DNA of 64,000 nt from Chryseobacterium sp. 3008163 (GTDB taxonomy: Bacteria; Bacteroidota; Bacteroidia; Flavobacteriales; Weeksellaceae): positions 1,798,001 through 1,862,000 of the forward strand of contig NZ_CP033070.1 of the NCBI RefSeq assembly GCF_003669035.1. Reading direction: 5' to 3'. Within the stretch, counting starts at the first letter, position 1, and each line of letters begins with the position of its first letter. A model generated the notes under the pieces. It was given only the letters and a program-made list of their open reading frames with translations. It was not told where the DNA came from and did not search any database. Shown here one piece after another: positions 42,390 to 51,488 of the stretch. The translations under genes and the position numbers were made by a program.

Positions 42390-43730
42390 TTATTCCTGAA
42401 CTTCAAAAAGCAATCGCTCCCCGAATTTTTCTTCATTGATTTTTCCGTTGTCGTAAACCAGGTTTCCATTCACAAAAGTATGGGTGACTTTAGAATTAAA
42501 ATTCATTCCTTCAAGCGGACTCCAGCCACATTTATAAAGGATATTTTCTTTTGAAACTGTCCAGTTTTCTTCTAAATCCACTAAAACCAAATCCGCTTTA
42601 TAACCCTCTCTAATAAAACCTCGTTTTTCAACTCTGAAAAGAATCGCCGGATTGTGACACATTTTTTCAACGATTTTTTCTAAAGTAATTTTTCCGTTTC
42701 TAAAGTTTTCAAGCATCACGACCAAAGAATGCTGAACCAAAGGTGCTCCCGAAGGACATTTAGTGTAAACATTTTGTTTCTCTTCCCAAGTATGAGGCGC
42801 GTGGTCAGTGGCAATCACATCAATTCTGTCATCAAGAAGTGCTTCCCAAAGTCCGTCTTTATCTTTTTGAGTTTTTACCGCAGGATTCCATTTGATTAAA
42901 CCACCTTTTGTTTCATAATCTTCATTCGTAAAAGTCAAATGATGAACGCAAACTTCCGCTGTTATTTTTTTATTTTTTAAAGGAATATCATTTCTGAACA
43001 GAGAAGTTTCTTTTGCCGTTGATAAATGAAAAACATGTAATCTTGCTCCGGTTTTTTCAGCCAATTCAATTGCTTTTGAAGAAGATTTATAGCAAGCTTC
43101 CTCACTTCTTATCAAATGATGAAATTTTACAGGAATATCTTCGCCATATTCATCCAGATATTTTTGAGTATTTTCTCTGATTGTTGCTTCATCTTCACAA
43201 TGAACAGCGATCAGCATTTTGGTATTACTGAAAATATTTTCCAAAGTTTCAGGATTATCGACCAACATATTTCCTGTAGATGAACCTAGGAACAATTTGA
43301 TTCCAGGAACATTTCTTGGGTTGGTTTTTAAAACTTCCTCTAAATTATCATTGGTTCCGCCCATCATAAAACCGTAATTGGCGTAAGCTTTCTGAGAACC
43401 TATTTCGTATTTATCAGCTAATAATTCCTGAGTTACAGCATTCGGAACGGTATTCGGCTGATCGATGAAGCTTGTTATTCCACCTGCGATTGCTGCTTTT
43501 GATTCTGTTTCAATGTCACCTTTATGCGTTAAGCCCGGTTCACGGAAATGAACTTGGTCATCAATAATTCCAGGAAGAAGGTATTTTCCTGAAGCATCAA
43601 TAATTTGGTCAACATTTTCTTCAGAAATATTTTTCGAAATCTCAGAAATCAAATCATTTTCAATCAGAATATCGCTTTGGAAAACCAGATTTTCATTGAC
43701 GATTTGGGCGTTTTTTATTAGAATTTTCAT
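42390..43730 (-). CDS. pyrC: dihydroorotase
   Basis: A 446-aa amidohydrolase matching the Bacteroidota dihydroorotase type: GIIDDQVHFREPGLTHKGD, FLGSSTGNMLVD, and ATDHAPHTWEEK with the metal-binding Asp/His. At the usual H-x-H motif the first His is replaced by Gln (DQVHF), which I recall also in a Porphyromonas enzyme, so it is lineage-typical rather than a defect. It closes carbamoyl aspartate to dihydroorotate in pyrimidine synthesis. No other pyr gene is adjacent. Confidence 0.9.
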   Translation of the reverse strand: MKILIKNAQIVNENLVFQSDILIENDLISEISKNISEENVDQIIDASGKYLLPGIIDDQVHFREPGLTHKGDIETESKAAIAGGITSFIDQPNTVPNAVTQELLADKYEIGSQKAYANYGFMMGGTNDNLEEVLKTNPRNVPGIKLFLGSSTGNMLVDNPETLENIFSNTKMLIAVHCEDEATIRENTQKYLDEYGEDIPVKFHHLIRSEEACYKSSSKAIELAEKTGARLHVFHLSTAKETSLFRNDIPLKNKKITAEVCVHHLTFTNEDYETKGGLIKWNPAVKTQKDKDGLWEALLDDRIDVIATDHAPHTWEEKQNVYTKCPSGAPLVQHSLVVMLENFRNGKITLEKIVEKMCHNPAILFRVEKRGFIREGYKADLVLVDLEENWTVSKENILYKCGWSPLEGMNFNSKVTHTFVNGNLVYDNGKINEEKFGERLLFEVQE

Positions 43731-43763
43731 TTTTACTTTTTAGATATAAAGATTTGTATTGCA

Positions 43764-43771
43764 CAAATTTA
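43764..43771 (-). promoter_or_regulatory. -7 element for dihydroorotase
   Basis: TAAATTTG on the minus strand matches TAnnTTTG, 33 bases before the start codon. No -33 element is evident. Confidence 0.4.
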
Positions 43772-43826
43772 ATATTTTCAGGAATGATTTTTAAACTTAA
43801 GTCTGAAAATTGTGAATTCTAATATT

Positions 43827-43834
43827 TACATTTG
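43827..43834 (+). promoter_or_regulatory. -7 element deciding the flippase start
   Basis: TACATTTG matches TAnnTTTG. It overlaps the first possible TTG start at 43832, so that codon should not be in the mRNA. Transcription should begin near 43841, which leaves the TTG at 43853 as the likely start. Confidence 0.45.
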
Positions 43835-43852
43835 CACTTTAAAAAAATTAAT

Positions 43853-45307
43853 TTGTACAAGAAATTATTTGGGCAAACCGCTGTGTACGGACTGAGTTCG
43901 GTTTTGGTGAGGATCTTTCCTTTCCTGATTGCACCCATCGTGACCAATGCATTCGGACCTTCAGCATCGTCACCTTTCGTAGATTGGTATTCGATTGCCG
44001 GAGTTATCACGGTTTTTTTGACCCACGGAATGGAAACTTCTTTTTTCCGTTTTGCTCAGGAAGGCGATATTGATAAAAAAACTTTGGTGTCTACTACAGC
44101 ATTGAGTATTTTAGGAATCGGTTTAATTTATCTTATTCTAGGATACGTTTTCAGGCAGGAACTTGCGAATGCTTTTGAAACTCCTGATCAGGTTAATTAT
44201 CTTGTTATTTTCCTATTCATTCTTTCATTTGATGCTTTTGCAACAATTCCTTCAGCAGTTTTAAGATTAGAAGGAAAACCTGTTTTATATACCATTTCAA
44301 AAGTTGCCGGATCATTGGTTTATTATTTTCTGATTGTATTTTTCATCAAATGGCTTCCTCATTACCCTAACGGAATTTTAGGTTTAAAATATGATCCTCA
44401 AATCGGTGTAGGATATGTTTTCATTGCCAACTTGGTTCAGAGTATTATTACTTTAGCCATAGTAGGGAAAGAATTTGTAAACTTCAGTTTCAGAAAGTTT
44501 GATTTTATACTTTGGAAAAGAATCATGAGTTATTCGTGGCCGGTAATGGTTGCAGGATTGGCCGGAGTAATCAACCAGACTTTAGACCGACAGTTTTTAA
44601 AATATTTACTTCCAAAAGAAGAAGCCAAACATCAGATTGGTGTTTATGGTGGTGTATATAAAATCGCAACATTCATCACAGTTTTCCGACAGGCGTATCA
44701 ATTGGGTATTGAACCTTATTTTTTCTCAAGTTTTAAAGATAAAAACAATCACAAAACTTACGCAGTTTTGATGGATGTATTTGTGATATGCAACTGCCTC
44801 ATCTACATCGGATTGATGGTGAACCTCCAATGGATTTCTGAAAAATACCTAGGAAACCCACTTTATTTTGAAGGTATTGAAATTATTCCTTTTGTGATGC
44901 TCGGTGCATTATTTTTAGGAATTTATCTCAATCTTTCTATTTGGTACAAATTATCTGACCAAACTAGAGTTGGCTTGTACATTTCATTAATCGGAGCTGC
45001 AATTACGATCGTCATCAACTTTACATTTATTCCGAAATATGGCTATTGGGCAAGTGCTTTCGCAGCACTGATTACCTATACAAGTATGATGGTTATTTCC
45101 TATATTTGGGGGAAAATACAATATCCTATTCACTATAACGTTAAAAAAATAGCAGTCTATCTAACCCTTTCGATTACCATTTCGATGGTCTCGTTTTACT
45201 ATTTCAGATATAATTATTTTATAGGAAACGGAATGTTCATCTTCTTCATCGCATTTTTGATGTACAACGAAAGAACGATGATCAACAAAATACTCAGAAA
45301 ATCATAA
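43853..45307 (+). CDS. oligosaccharide flippase / polysaccharide biosynthesis protein (Wzx-like)
   Basis: A 484-aa MOP-superfamily membrane protein with about 12-14 hydrophobic segments. It begins LYKKLFGQTAVYGLSSVLVRIFPFLIAPIVTNAFGP and includes the typical GVYGGVYKIATFITVFRQAYQLGIEPYFFS. No ATG lies near the N-terminus; TTG at 43853 is chosen because an upstream TTG overlaps the promoter. It should export lipid-linked glycans. The nucleotidyltransferase gene 22 bases downstream fits a glycan-building role. Confidence 0.85.
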   Translation: MYKKLFGQTAVYGLSSVLVRIFPFLIAPIVTNAFGPSASSPFVDWYSIAGVITVFLTHGMETSFFRFAQEGDIDKKTLVSTTALSILGIGLIYLILGYVFRQELANAFETPDQVNYLVIFLFILSFDAFATIPSAVLRLEGKPVLYTISKVAGSLVYYFLIVFFIKWLPHYPNGILGLKYDPQIGVGYVFIANLVQSIITLAIVGKEFVNFSFRKFDFILWKRIMSYSWPVMVAGLAGVINQTLDRQFLKYLLPKEEAKHQIGVYGGVYKIATFITVFRQAYQLGIEPYFFSSFKDKNNHKTYAVLMDVFVICNCLIYIGLMVNLQWISEKYLGNPLYFEGIEIIPFVMLGALFLGIYLNLSIWYKLSDQTRVGLYISLIGAAITIVINFTFIPKYGYWASAFAALITYTSMMVISYIWGKIQYPIHYNVKKIAVYLTLSITISMVSFYYFRYNYFIGNGMFIFFIAFLMYNERTMINKILRKS

Positions 45308-45329
45308 AATTTAAACTATACAATATCAA

Positions 45330-46349
45330 ATGAAAATAATTGTTCCTATGGCTGGGCGTGGTTCCAGATTACGTCCACATACATTAACGGTTCCAAAACC
45401 ATTAATTCCTATCGCAGGAAAACCTATCGTACAAAGATTGGTAGAAGACATTGCTAAAGTTGCAGGAGAGGTGATAGAAGAAGTTGCTTTCATTATCGGG
45501 GATTTTGGCGATGAAGTTGAAAAGTCTCTTCTTCAAATTGCTGAAAGATTAGGTGCGAAAGGAAGTATTTATCATCAGGAAGAAGCTTTGGGAACGGCTC
45601 ACGCAATCAAATGTGCAGAGCAATCAATGACGGGAAATGTGGTTGTAGCTTTTGCTGACACGCTTTTCAGAGCAGATTTTACTCTAGATACTAACTCTGA
45701 CGGTGTAATTTGGGTTAAAAAAGTAGAAGATCCTTCGGCTTTTGGAGTTGTAAAATTGGATGACTACGGTTTCATCACAGATTTTATTGAGAAACCTCAG
45801 ACTTTCGTTTCAGACCTTGCCATTATTGGAATTTACTACTTCAACTCTGGAGAAAAACTGATGGACGAGATCAATCACATCATGGATAACGACATCAAAG
45901 TGAGTGGAGAATATCAGCTGACAACTGCATTAGAAAATCTTCGTCAGAAAGGCGCAAAATTCACTCTTGGAAAAGTAGATGACTGGATGGATTGTGGAAA
46001 CAAAAACGCTACCGTAGAAACAAACAGTAAGATTTTAGCTTACGAAAGGGAAGAAATGTCTCACTTCACCGCTACAGCTACAATTGAGAATTCTCTGATT
46101 ATTCAGCCTTGCTTTATCGGTGAAAATGTGAAAATTTTAAATTCAAAAATTGGTCCCGGAGTTTCTGTTGGAAACAATACAGTAATTATCAATTCAAATA
46201 TTGAAAATTCTCTGATTCAGGAAAACACAAAAATCAACCACGGAAACCTTTCAAATTCAATGATTGGAAATTCTGCGCAGTATTTTGGGGTTTCAAGAGA
46301 AATTTCTTTAGGTGATTATTCTGTTCTGGATTTCCTAAATAAAGATTAA
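45330..46349 (+). CDS. sugar-nucleotide transferase with beta-helix domain
   Basis: A 339-aa protein. The N-terminal nucleotidyltransferase domain starts with MAGRGSRLRPHTLTVPKPLIPIAGKPIVQRL (GxGxR-like loop and PKP Lys) and holds FADTLFRADF. A C-terminal left-handed beta-helix starts near residue 250 (ATIENSLIIQPCFIGENVKILNSKIGPGVSVGNNTV). The family includes glucose-1-phosphate thymidylyltransferases and GlmU-like uridylyltransferases; the exact sugar is not decided. It is probably co-transcribed with the flippase gene. Confidence 0.88.
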   Translation: MKIIVPMAGRGSRLRPHTLTVPKPLIPIAGKPIVQRLVEDIAKVAGEVIEEVAFIIGDFGDEVEKSLLQIAERLGAKGSIYHQEEALGTAHAIKCAEQSMTGNVVVAFADTLFRADFTLDTNSDGVIWVKKVEDPSAFGVVKLDDYGFITDFIEKPQTFVSDLAIIGIYYFNSGEKLMDEINHIMDNDIKVSGEYQLTTALENLRQKGAKFTLGKVDDWMDCGNKNATVETNSKILAYEREEMSHFTATATIENSLIIQPCFIGENVKILNSKIGPGVSVGNNTVIINSNIENSLIQENTKINHGNLSNSMIGNSAQYFGVSREISLGDYSVLDFLNKD

Positions 46350-46372
46350 TTTTATAAAAAATAAATTGACTT

Positions 46373-46402
46373 CAAACCACACAAAATGTTTTGTGTGGTT
46401 TG
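46373..46402 (+). terminator. perfect palindrome after the nucleotidyltransferase gene
   Basis: CAAACCACACAAAA pairs perfectly with TTTTGTGTGGTTTG around TG. It separates this gene from the DUF4292 operon. It lacks a long T-tail, so termination may be partial. Confidence 0.6.
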
Positions 46403-46437
46403 GCGTTAATATTGTAAAGTATTTATATAAAGAATTT

Positions 46438-47283
46438 ATGAAAAAATGGATCACGTTATTGTTGGCAACAATGGTTATACTTTCATGTAAAACCAAGAAA
46501 AACGCTATGCAGAACGATTCTGAAAATGACAGCATCAAAATAGAAAATTTAGACGATAAAGATAAAATTGATGAAGGAAAAAACATTTCAGACCGATTGA
46601 CTTTTTACGAAAACATTTATATACATCCAAAATTTGATCAGATAAAAATCAACAGTAAAATCACGGCAGATAATATCAGAGTGAGCCCTCTTGATGCTAC
46701 AATTTATATTGAAAGTGATAAAAAAATATGGTCAAATATCAACTTCTTATTCTTCAATGCAGCGAGAGCAATCATAACACCAGAAGGTATAAAAGCTGTT
46801 GACAAATACAATAAAAATTATATTGATTCTGATTTTGATTATTTAAATAATTTACTGAATATCAACTTTATCGATTACAAAACTTTAGAGAAAATCCTTT
46901 TGGGACGTACTTTTCTTTTGGTAAGCAACAGAAATTCTAGTATTACAAAAAATGAAGACGGATATCAATTGGCATCCATTGTAAATCAAAAGATTGTCAC
47001 TAATGACGTTGAGCGTGAGTATAAGATCAATATGAGATATTCAAATGATTATAATTTAATTTACGTTAAATTGCAGGATGTGAAATCCGATGACGCAGTT
47101 GAAATCGTATATGATCAATGGGAGACTTTTGACAATAATCTCAAATTGCCGCAAAGTGTTAAAATAATTATAAAAGGTTCAAAAACGAGTCAGATTTTAT
47201 TGGAAAACACGAAATTTGGCTTCACTAAAATGGAAACACCTTATTCAGTTCCAGCCAATTATAAGAAAATTGAGATTAAATGA
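46438..47283 (+). CDS. DUF4292 lipoprotein
   Basis: A 281-aa protein with a lipoprotein signal (WITLLLATMVILSCKTKK). The DUF4292 body follows (INSKITADNIRVSPLDATIYIESDKKIWSNINFLFFNAARAIITPEGIKAVDKYNKNYID). The fold resembles outer-membrane lipoprotein carrier types such as LolA and LolB, so lipoprotein handling is a plausible guess. An upstream in-frame start would overlap the palindrome; the ATG at 46438 gives the signal peptide. The stop overlaps the next gene by four bases. Confidence 0.82.
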   Translation: MKKWITLLLATMVILSCKTKKNAMQNDSENDSIKIENLDDKDKIDEGKNISDRLTFYENIYIHPKFDQIKINSKITADNIRVSPLDATIYIESDKKIWSNINFLFFNAARAIITPEGIKAVDKYNKNYIDSDFDYLNNLLNINFIDYKTLEKILLGRTFLLVSNRNSSITKNEDGYQLASIVNQKIVTNDVEREYKINMRYSNDYNLIYVKLQDVKSDDAVEIVYDQWETFDNNLKLPQSVKIIIKGSKTSQILLENTKFGFTKMETPYSVPANYKKIEIK

Positions 47284-48832
47284 TTAAAAAATTTAGCTTT
47301 TTAATAGGAATTCTGCTGTTCTCGTTGCACTTTGGGCAAAAGAAAGAGCAATTACAGCAACAAAATGCCGAGCTTAAAAAACAAATTGCAAAAATAAATA
47401 CTGATTTAGCAAAAACAAGAAATGAGTCTAAACTCTCCATATCTTATCTCACAAGCGTTAATCAAAAATTAGCTTTAAGAGAGAAGGTTTTTAACAATAC
47501 TCAGAAAGAGAAAAGATTTATAGAAGATGAAATTTATCTTCGCCAACTTGAGATCAATAGACAGAATCGCGAATTGGCAGTTTTAAGAAAAAACTACGCT
47601 CAGGTTCTGGTTAATGCTTACAAGAATAAAGGCGTTCAGAATAAAGTAACTTTCATCCTTTCATCTAAAGGTTTTGGTGAAGCGATGAGGAGAGTACAAT
47701 ATTTGAAACAATATTCTGATTATCAAGACAAAAAAGCTGCAGAAATCACTAATGCAGCAGTTGAGCTGAAAAAATCAGTTGAGAAAAAGAGACGATCTGC
47801 AGTTGAAAAAGAAAATCTTTTAGTTAATCAGCAAAAAGATTTAACAACCATCAGTGTTGAGAGAAAGCAGAAAGAGCAGCTGGTAAATGAGTTTAAGAAA
47901 AATGAAAGCAAACTTGCTGGCGAATTAAAACAAAAGCAAACTCAGTCTAAAGCTCTTGAAGGACAAATACGATCAATTATTGCTGAAGAAATTCGTAGAG
48001 CAAAGGCTGAAGAAGAATCTAGAAAAAAGCTGAAGCAGAAAAAATTCGTTTAGCAAAAATAGCTTCTGACAGAGAAAAAGCCAGAATTGACGCTGAGAAC
48101 AAAGCAAGAGCCGAAGCCTTAGAGAGAGAAAGAAAATTAGCCGAAGTTGAAGCTAAAAAGGCAGCAGAGTTTGCAGCAAAAAGAGCCGAAGACGAGAGAA
48201 AAAGAAATGAAGAAGCTGCAAGAAGTGAAGCAAGTGCAAAAGATGAAGCAAGAAAAATTGCTGCTAAAAAAGCTTCAGATGATGCCGCTCTAAAATCAAG
48301 AGAAGCTGCTAACAAATTAGTCGCTGCAAAAGCTGCCGAAGCTGCATTAGAGAAAAAAACAGATGACGATAAAAAAGCTGCCGAAACCAAAGCGATGACT
48401 AATTATGGTGTTTCTACATCAGCGGGAAATAGCTTTGCAGCAAATAAAGGAAGACTAGCAATGCCTGCCTACGGTACAATCACCCACCGTTTCGGCAGAC
48501 AACCTCACCCGGTATTTAAAAATATCGTGGAAGAAAATAACGGAATTAAAATTTCTGTAGCAAAAGGAACTAGCGCAAAAGCAATCTTCCCGGGAACGGT
48601 TTCTCAGGTAATGCCGGCAGCGGATGGAACAAAAACAGTTTTGATAAAACACGGAGATTATTTCTCTATTTATTCAAACCTTAGCAGCAATACAGTTTCG
48701 AAAGGTCAGCAAGTTTCTGCAGGAACTACTTTAGGCACTGTCGCTCAGGATTTTGATGGATCATTTACCTTAGATTTCCAGATTTGGAGAGGAGATACAC
48801 CAGTAGATCCGTTAGGTTGGGTTTCAAATTAA
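47280..48832 (+). pseudogene. EnvC-like M23 murein hydrolase activator, split by a 1-base frameshift
   Basis: The first frame (47280-48053) has a signal peptide and long coiled coil (EQLQQQNAELKKQIAKINTDLAKTRNES...). The second frame continues the Ala/Glu/Lys-rich coiled coil from about 48030, then an M23/LytM domain (MPAYGTITHRFGRQPHPVF...NNGIKISVAKGT...VLIKHGDYFSIYSNL...LDFQIWRGDTPVDPLGWV). Adding one A in AGA-AAA-AAG (A6 at 48022-48027) gives one 517-aa protein. The HxH-type metal ligands are partly missing, as in EnvC-type activators. The site is an in-frame A-AAA-AAG heptamer. Confidence 0.88.
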
Positions 48833-48859
48833 AATATTAACTTTGTAAAAATTTTAGAC

Positions 48860-49075
48860 ATGTACACATTAACAATACTGTCATTATCTTGGCAACACCT
48901 ACTGATTGTAGCAATTATCCTTTTAATTCTTTTCGGAGGAAAAAAAATTCCGGAAATGATGAGAGGTTTGGGTTCAGGTATTAAAGAATTTAAAGACTCT
49001 GTGAAAGAAGACGAAAAACCAGTAACTAAAACTGAAAATCCTACTTCGAACACAACAAACAATACCAGCAACTAA
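48860..49075 (+). CDS. tatA: TatA/E-type twin-arginine translocase subunit
   Basis: A 71-aa protein with one membrane helix (LSWQHLLIVAIILLILFGGKKIPEMMRGLGSGIKEFKDSV), which includes the FGGKKIPE hinge and amphipathic helix of TatA. The polar tail ends in an Asn/Thr stretch. It helps export folded proteins. It lies in an envelope operon after the EnvC-like gene. Confidence 0.93.
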   Translation: MYTLTILSLSWQHLLIVAIILLILFGGKKIPEMMRGLGSGIKEFKDSVKEDEKPVTKTENPTSNTTNNTSN

Positions 49076-49090
49076 TATTTTTCAGTTAAA

Positions 49091-49702
49091 ATGAATTTTA
49101 CTGACACCGCTTGGAAAATCTTCAATACATCAATTGAAGACTACCATGTTTTAGATAATATAGAAACTCCTATTAATAATACGTATCCTACTGATAGTTT
49201 GGAACGAATTTTGTATGCTAAAAATTGGATTGATACCGTTCAATGGCATTTGGAAGATATTATCAGAGATGAAAACATAGATCCCGTACATGCACTTCAA
49301 CTTAAGAGAACAATCGACGCTTCTAATCAGAAGAGAACAGATTTGGTTGAGTACATAGACAGTTGGTTTCTTGATAAATACAAAAATATTACTCCAAAAA
49401 CTGATGCGAAGATAAATACTGAAACTCCCGCTTGGGCAGTTGACAGACTATCTATTCTTTCGCTGAAAGTTTATCATATGTCGTTGGAAGCTCATAGAGA
49501 ATCAGCTTCTGAAGAACATCGCGCAAATTGTCAAGAAAAGCTCGATGTGCTTTTGGACCAGAAACAAGATTTAACTACTTCAATAAGTCAATTGCTTACT
49601 GATATTGAGAACGGTGATGTTAAGATGAAAGTGTACAAACAAATGAAAATGTACAATGATGAAAGTCTTAACCCAATCCTTTATCAAAAGGAGCAAAAAT
49701 GA
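49091..49702 (+). CDS. DUF4254 protein
   Basis: A 203-aa soluble helical protein matching DUF4254 (DTAWKIFNTSIEDYHVLDNIETPINN...LERILYAKNWIDTVQWHLEDIIRDENIDP). The function is unknown; members occur beside cell-envelope and glycosyltransferase genes in Bacteroidota. It overlaps the following lipoprotein gene by four bases. Confidence 0.85.
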   Translation: MNFTDTAWKIFNTSIEDYHVLDNIETPINNTYPTDSLERILYAKNWIDTVQWHLEDIIRDENIDPVHALQLKRTIDASNQKRTDLVEYIDSWFLDKYKNITPKTDAKINTETPAWAVDRLSILSLKVYHMSLEAHRESASEEHRANCQEKLDVLLDQKQDLTTSISQLLTDIENGDVKMKVYKQMKMYNDESLNPILYQKEQK

Positions 49703-50160
49703 AACGACTATATTTTTTCGGATTACTATTAATAATTATTATTTCCTGTGCCACAGAAAAGCCCAATGTTTCTCCGTTGTCGACCAGTTTTTACAGTGAA
49801 GCAAAAAAAGCGGAAGCAGAGGCCGGAGCGAGCAGCAGTTTTTCTATCAACATTAACGAAAATGTAAATGCTGCAGAAATTTCTAATCTGATTGCTACTT
49901 TTCCAAAATTTAAGAATACAGCATTGAACGAGGAAATAAATACTTTAAAATATTCTTTACAGAATTATTTATACGCGATTGACGCAGGTAATACTTCCGG
50001 AAAAAATAAAACCCTTAAAAGTTTAGAAAAATCTTATAAAAAAATTCAGAAGCTAAGATTTTATCTTGCAAAAGATGAAGATGCAGTTCTCAACAGATAT
50101 TTGGTAAGATTAAAAACCAATGTTACTTTTATTGAAGACTCGATAAACAGTAAAAAATAA
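49699..50160 (+). CDS. small lipoprotein of unknown function
   Basis: A 153-aa protein with a lipobox in LIIIISCATEK. It then has a mostly helical, Lys/Asn-rich body (INENVNAAEISNLIATFPKFKNTALNEEINTLKYSLQNYLYAID). I do not recognise a family. Its start overlaps the DUF4254 stop, so both are made from one transcript with TatA and RibA. Confidence 0.75.
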   Translation: MKRLYFFGLLLIIIISCATEKPNVSPLSTSFYSEAKKAEAEAGASSSFSININENVNAAEISNLIATFPKFKNTALNEEINTLKYSLQNYLYAIDAGNTSGKNKTLKSLEKSYKKIQKLRFYLAKDEDAVLNRYLVRLKTNVTFIEDSINSKK

Positions 50161-50171
50161 CTTACAATTAA

Positions 50172-50765
50172 ATGATTAAAATTCAGGCGGAAGCTAATGT
50201 CCCTACAGATCACGGGAATTTCCGAATGATAGCTTTTTCGGAAGAATCAAGTGATTGGATGCCTCACATGGCAATTATAGCCGAGCATACAGATTTTTCA
50301 AAACCTATCAATGTACGTTTCCATTCTGAATGTATCACAGGTGAAGTTTTTCACTCACAAAAATGCGAATGCGGACAGCAATTGGATGCAGCAATGAAAT
50401 ACACCCACGAAAACGGAGGAATCATTGTTTATCTGCGTCAGGAAGGAAGAAACATAGGCATCATCAATAAATTGAAAGCTTATTCGCTTCAGGAAAAAGG
50501 TTTCGATACCGTTGAAGCAAATTTAAAATTAGGATTGCCGGCTGATGACAGAAACTTCTCAGTAGCTATTGATATTTTAAATATTCTCGACGTAAAAAAC
50601 ATCAATCTTTTAACAAACAATCCTGAAAAGGTAAAGTTTGTAGAACAAAGTAATATCAATCTCAATTCAAGAATTCCTTTACAGATTCCAGCGAACGATT
50701 CCAGCAGAGAATATTTACAGACAAAGAAAGACTACTTCGGGCATCTTTTGGATGAACAAGATTAA
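50172..50765 (+). CDS. ribA: GTP cyclohydrolase II
   Basis: A 197-aa enzyme with the zinc-binding Cys cluster SECITGEVFHSQKCECGQQL, catalytic GGIIVYLRQEGRNIGIINKLKAYSLQEKG and the C-terminal LLTNNPEKVKF of RibA. It opens GTP to start riboflavin synthesis. It is a stand-alone RibA, without a fused RibB domain, and ends an envelope-gene operon. No FMN riboswitch is visible upstream. Confidence 0.93.
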   Translation: MIKIQAEANVPTDHGNFRMIAFSEESSDWMPHMAIIAEHTDFSKPINVRFHSECITGEVFHSQKCECGQQLDAAMKYTHENGGIIVYLRQEGRNIGIINKLKAYSLQEKGFDTVEANLKLGLPADDRNFSVAIDILNILDVKNINLLTNNPEKVKFVEQSNINLNSRIPLQIPANDSSREYLQTKKDYFGHLLDEQD

Positions 50766-50790
50766 ATCAATTTCATTTAGATAAAAAAGC

Positions 50791-50822
50791 AAAGCTCTGG
50801 AATTACTTCCAGAGCTTTTTTA
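50791..50822 (+). terminator. ribA terminator
   Basis: AAAGCTCTGGAA and TTCCAGAGCTTT form a perfect 12-base stem around TTAC, followed by TTTT. It begins 26 bases after the ribA stop and also suits the convergent lipoprotein gene. Confidence 0.85.
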
Positions 50823-50844
50823 ATTATAAAAAACTGAAAAGATT

Positions 50845-51372
50845 CTATTTTATTGTTGTTACTTTTGAATCATCAATGTTATAGTATTTGACAACAGCGT
50901 TATAATCACTATAATCTACAGAAGGGTTTGAACTTTTAAGAAATCCTGCTGGTACAAGAACAATTCTAAATGTTTGGTTATTATAAAATTCCGGTGTTGT
51001 TGTAACGTTATAAGTACCACTTAGGTAAATTTGAATATCATTTTTTGTAAAGTCAAAATCATAATCTAATTCTTCACCATTATTAAGATAAATGGTTTTA
51101 GGAATCTGTTCCCAAATTTTGTTACTCCCTGACAAGCCTTTTAATCTATATACTAATGCAACATCAGAATCTAACATTCCATATTGGCTAATTGACTGAT
51201 TGATAAAATGCTGATCGGAAGAGCTGTTATATTGGAAACTTCTGGAGATTTCGAATACCCCAGAATATGTATCATTATCTACAGTCTGAATCACTTCATC
51301 ATCATTATTATCACAGCTATATATAAAGAAACTAGCTAGAGCCAGTGTAAGAATTGGAAGAAATTTTCTCAT
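50845..51372 (-). CDS. lipoprotein of unknown function
   Basis: A 175-aa protein with a lipoprotein signal (LTLALASFFIYSCDNNDDEV; the acidic residues after Cys fit surface-export signals of Bacteroidota). The remainder is beta-rich (DTYSGVFEISRSFQYN, FKNDIQIYLSGTYNVTTTPEFYN). No domain is recognised. It stands alone on the minus strand between ribA and the GH3 gene. Confidence 0.72.
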   Translation of the reverse strand: MRKFLPILTLALASFFIYSCDNNDDEVIQTVDNDTYSGVFEISRSFQYNSSSDQHFINQSISQYGMLDSDVALVYRLKGLSGSNKIWEQIPKTIYLNNGEELDYDFDFTKNDIQIYLSGTYNVTTTPEFYNNQTFRIVLVPAGFLKSSNPSVDYSDYNAVVKYYNIDDSKVTTIK

Positions 51373-51438
51373 TATTTTTAAATTTAATATTATTATTAAT
51401 TACTCCGAATCAAAACATATACCAAAAAACGAAAAAAC

Positions 51439-51472
51439 TTTGTTTCTGCTGTTTTTTTTAGTTGTATTTTTG
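51439..51472 (+). promoter_or_regulatory. GH3 gene promoter
   Basis: TTTG (51439-51442), 22 bases, then TATTTTTG (51465-51472), a full -33/-7 pair. Transcription should start about 10 bases before the ATG at 51489. This excludes the upstream frame extension. Confidence 0.55.
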
Positions 51473-51488
51473 TTCTTATTCAAAAATC

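Noticed and set aside
46335..46586. 83-aa minus-strand open frame
   Set aside because: It is antisense to the palindrome and the DUF4292 signal peptide region and has no independent support.
50090..50172. FMN riboswitch before ribA
   Set aside because: Only 11 bases separate ribA from the upstream lipoprotein gene and no RFN-like sequence is visible.
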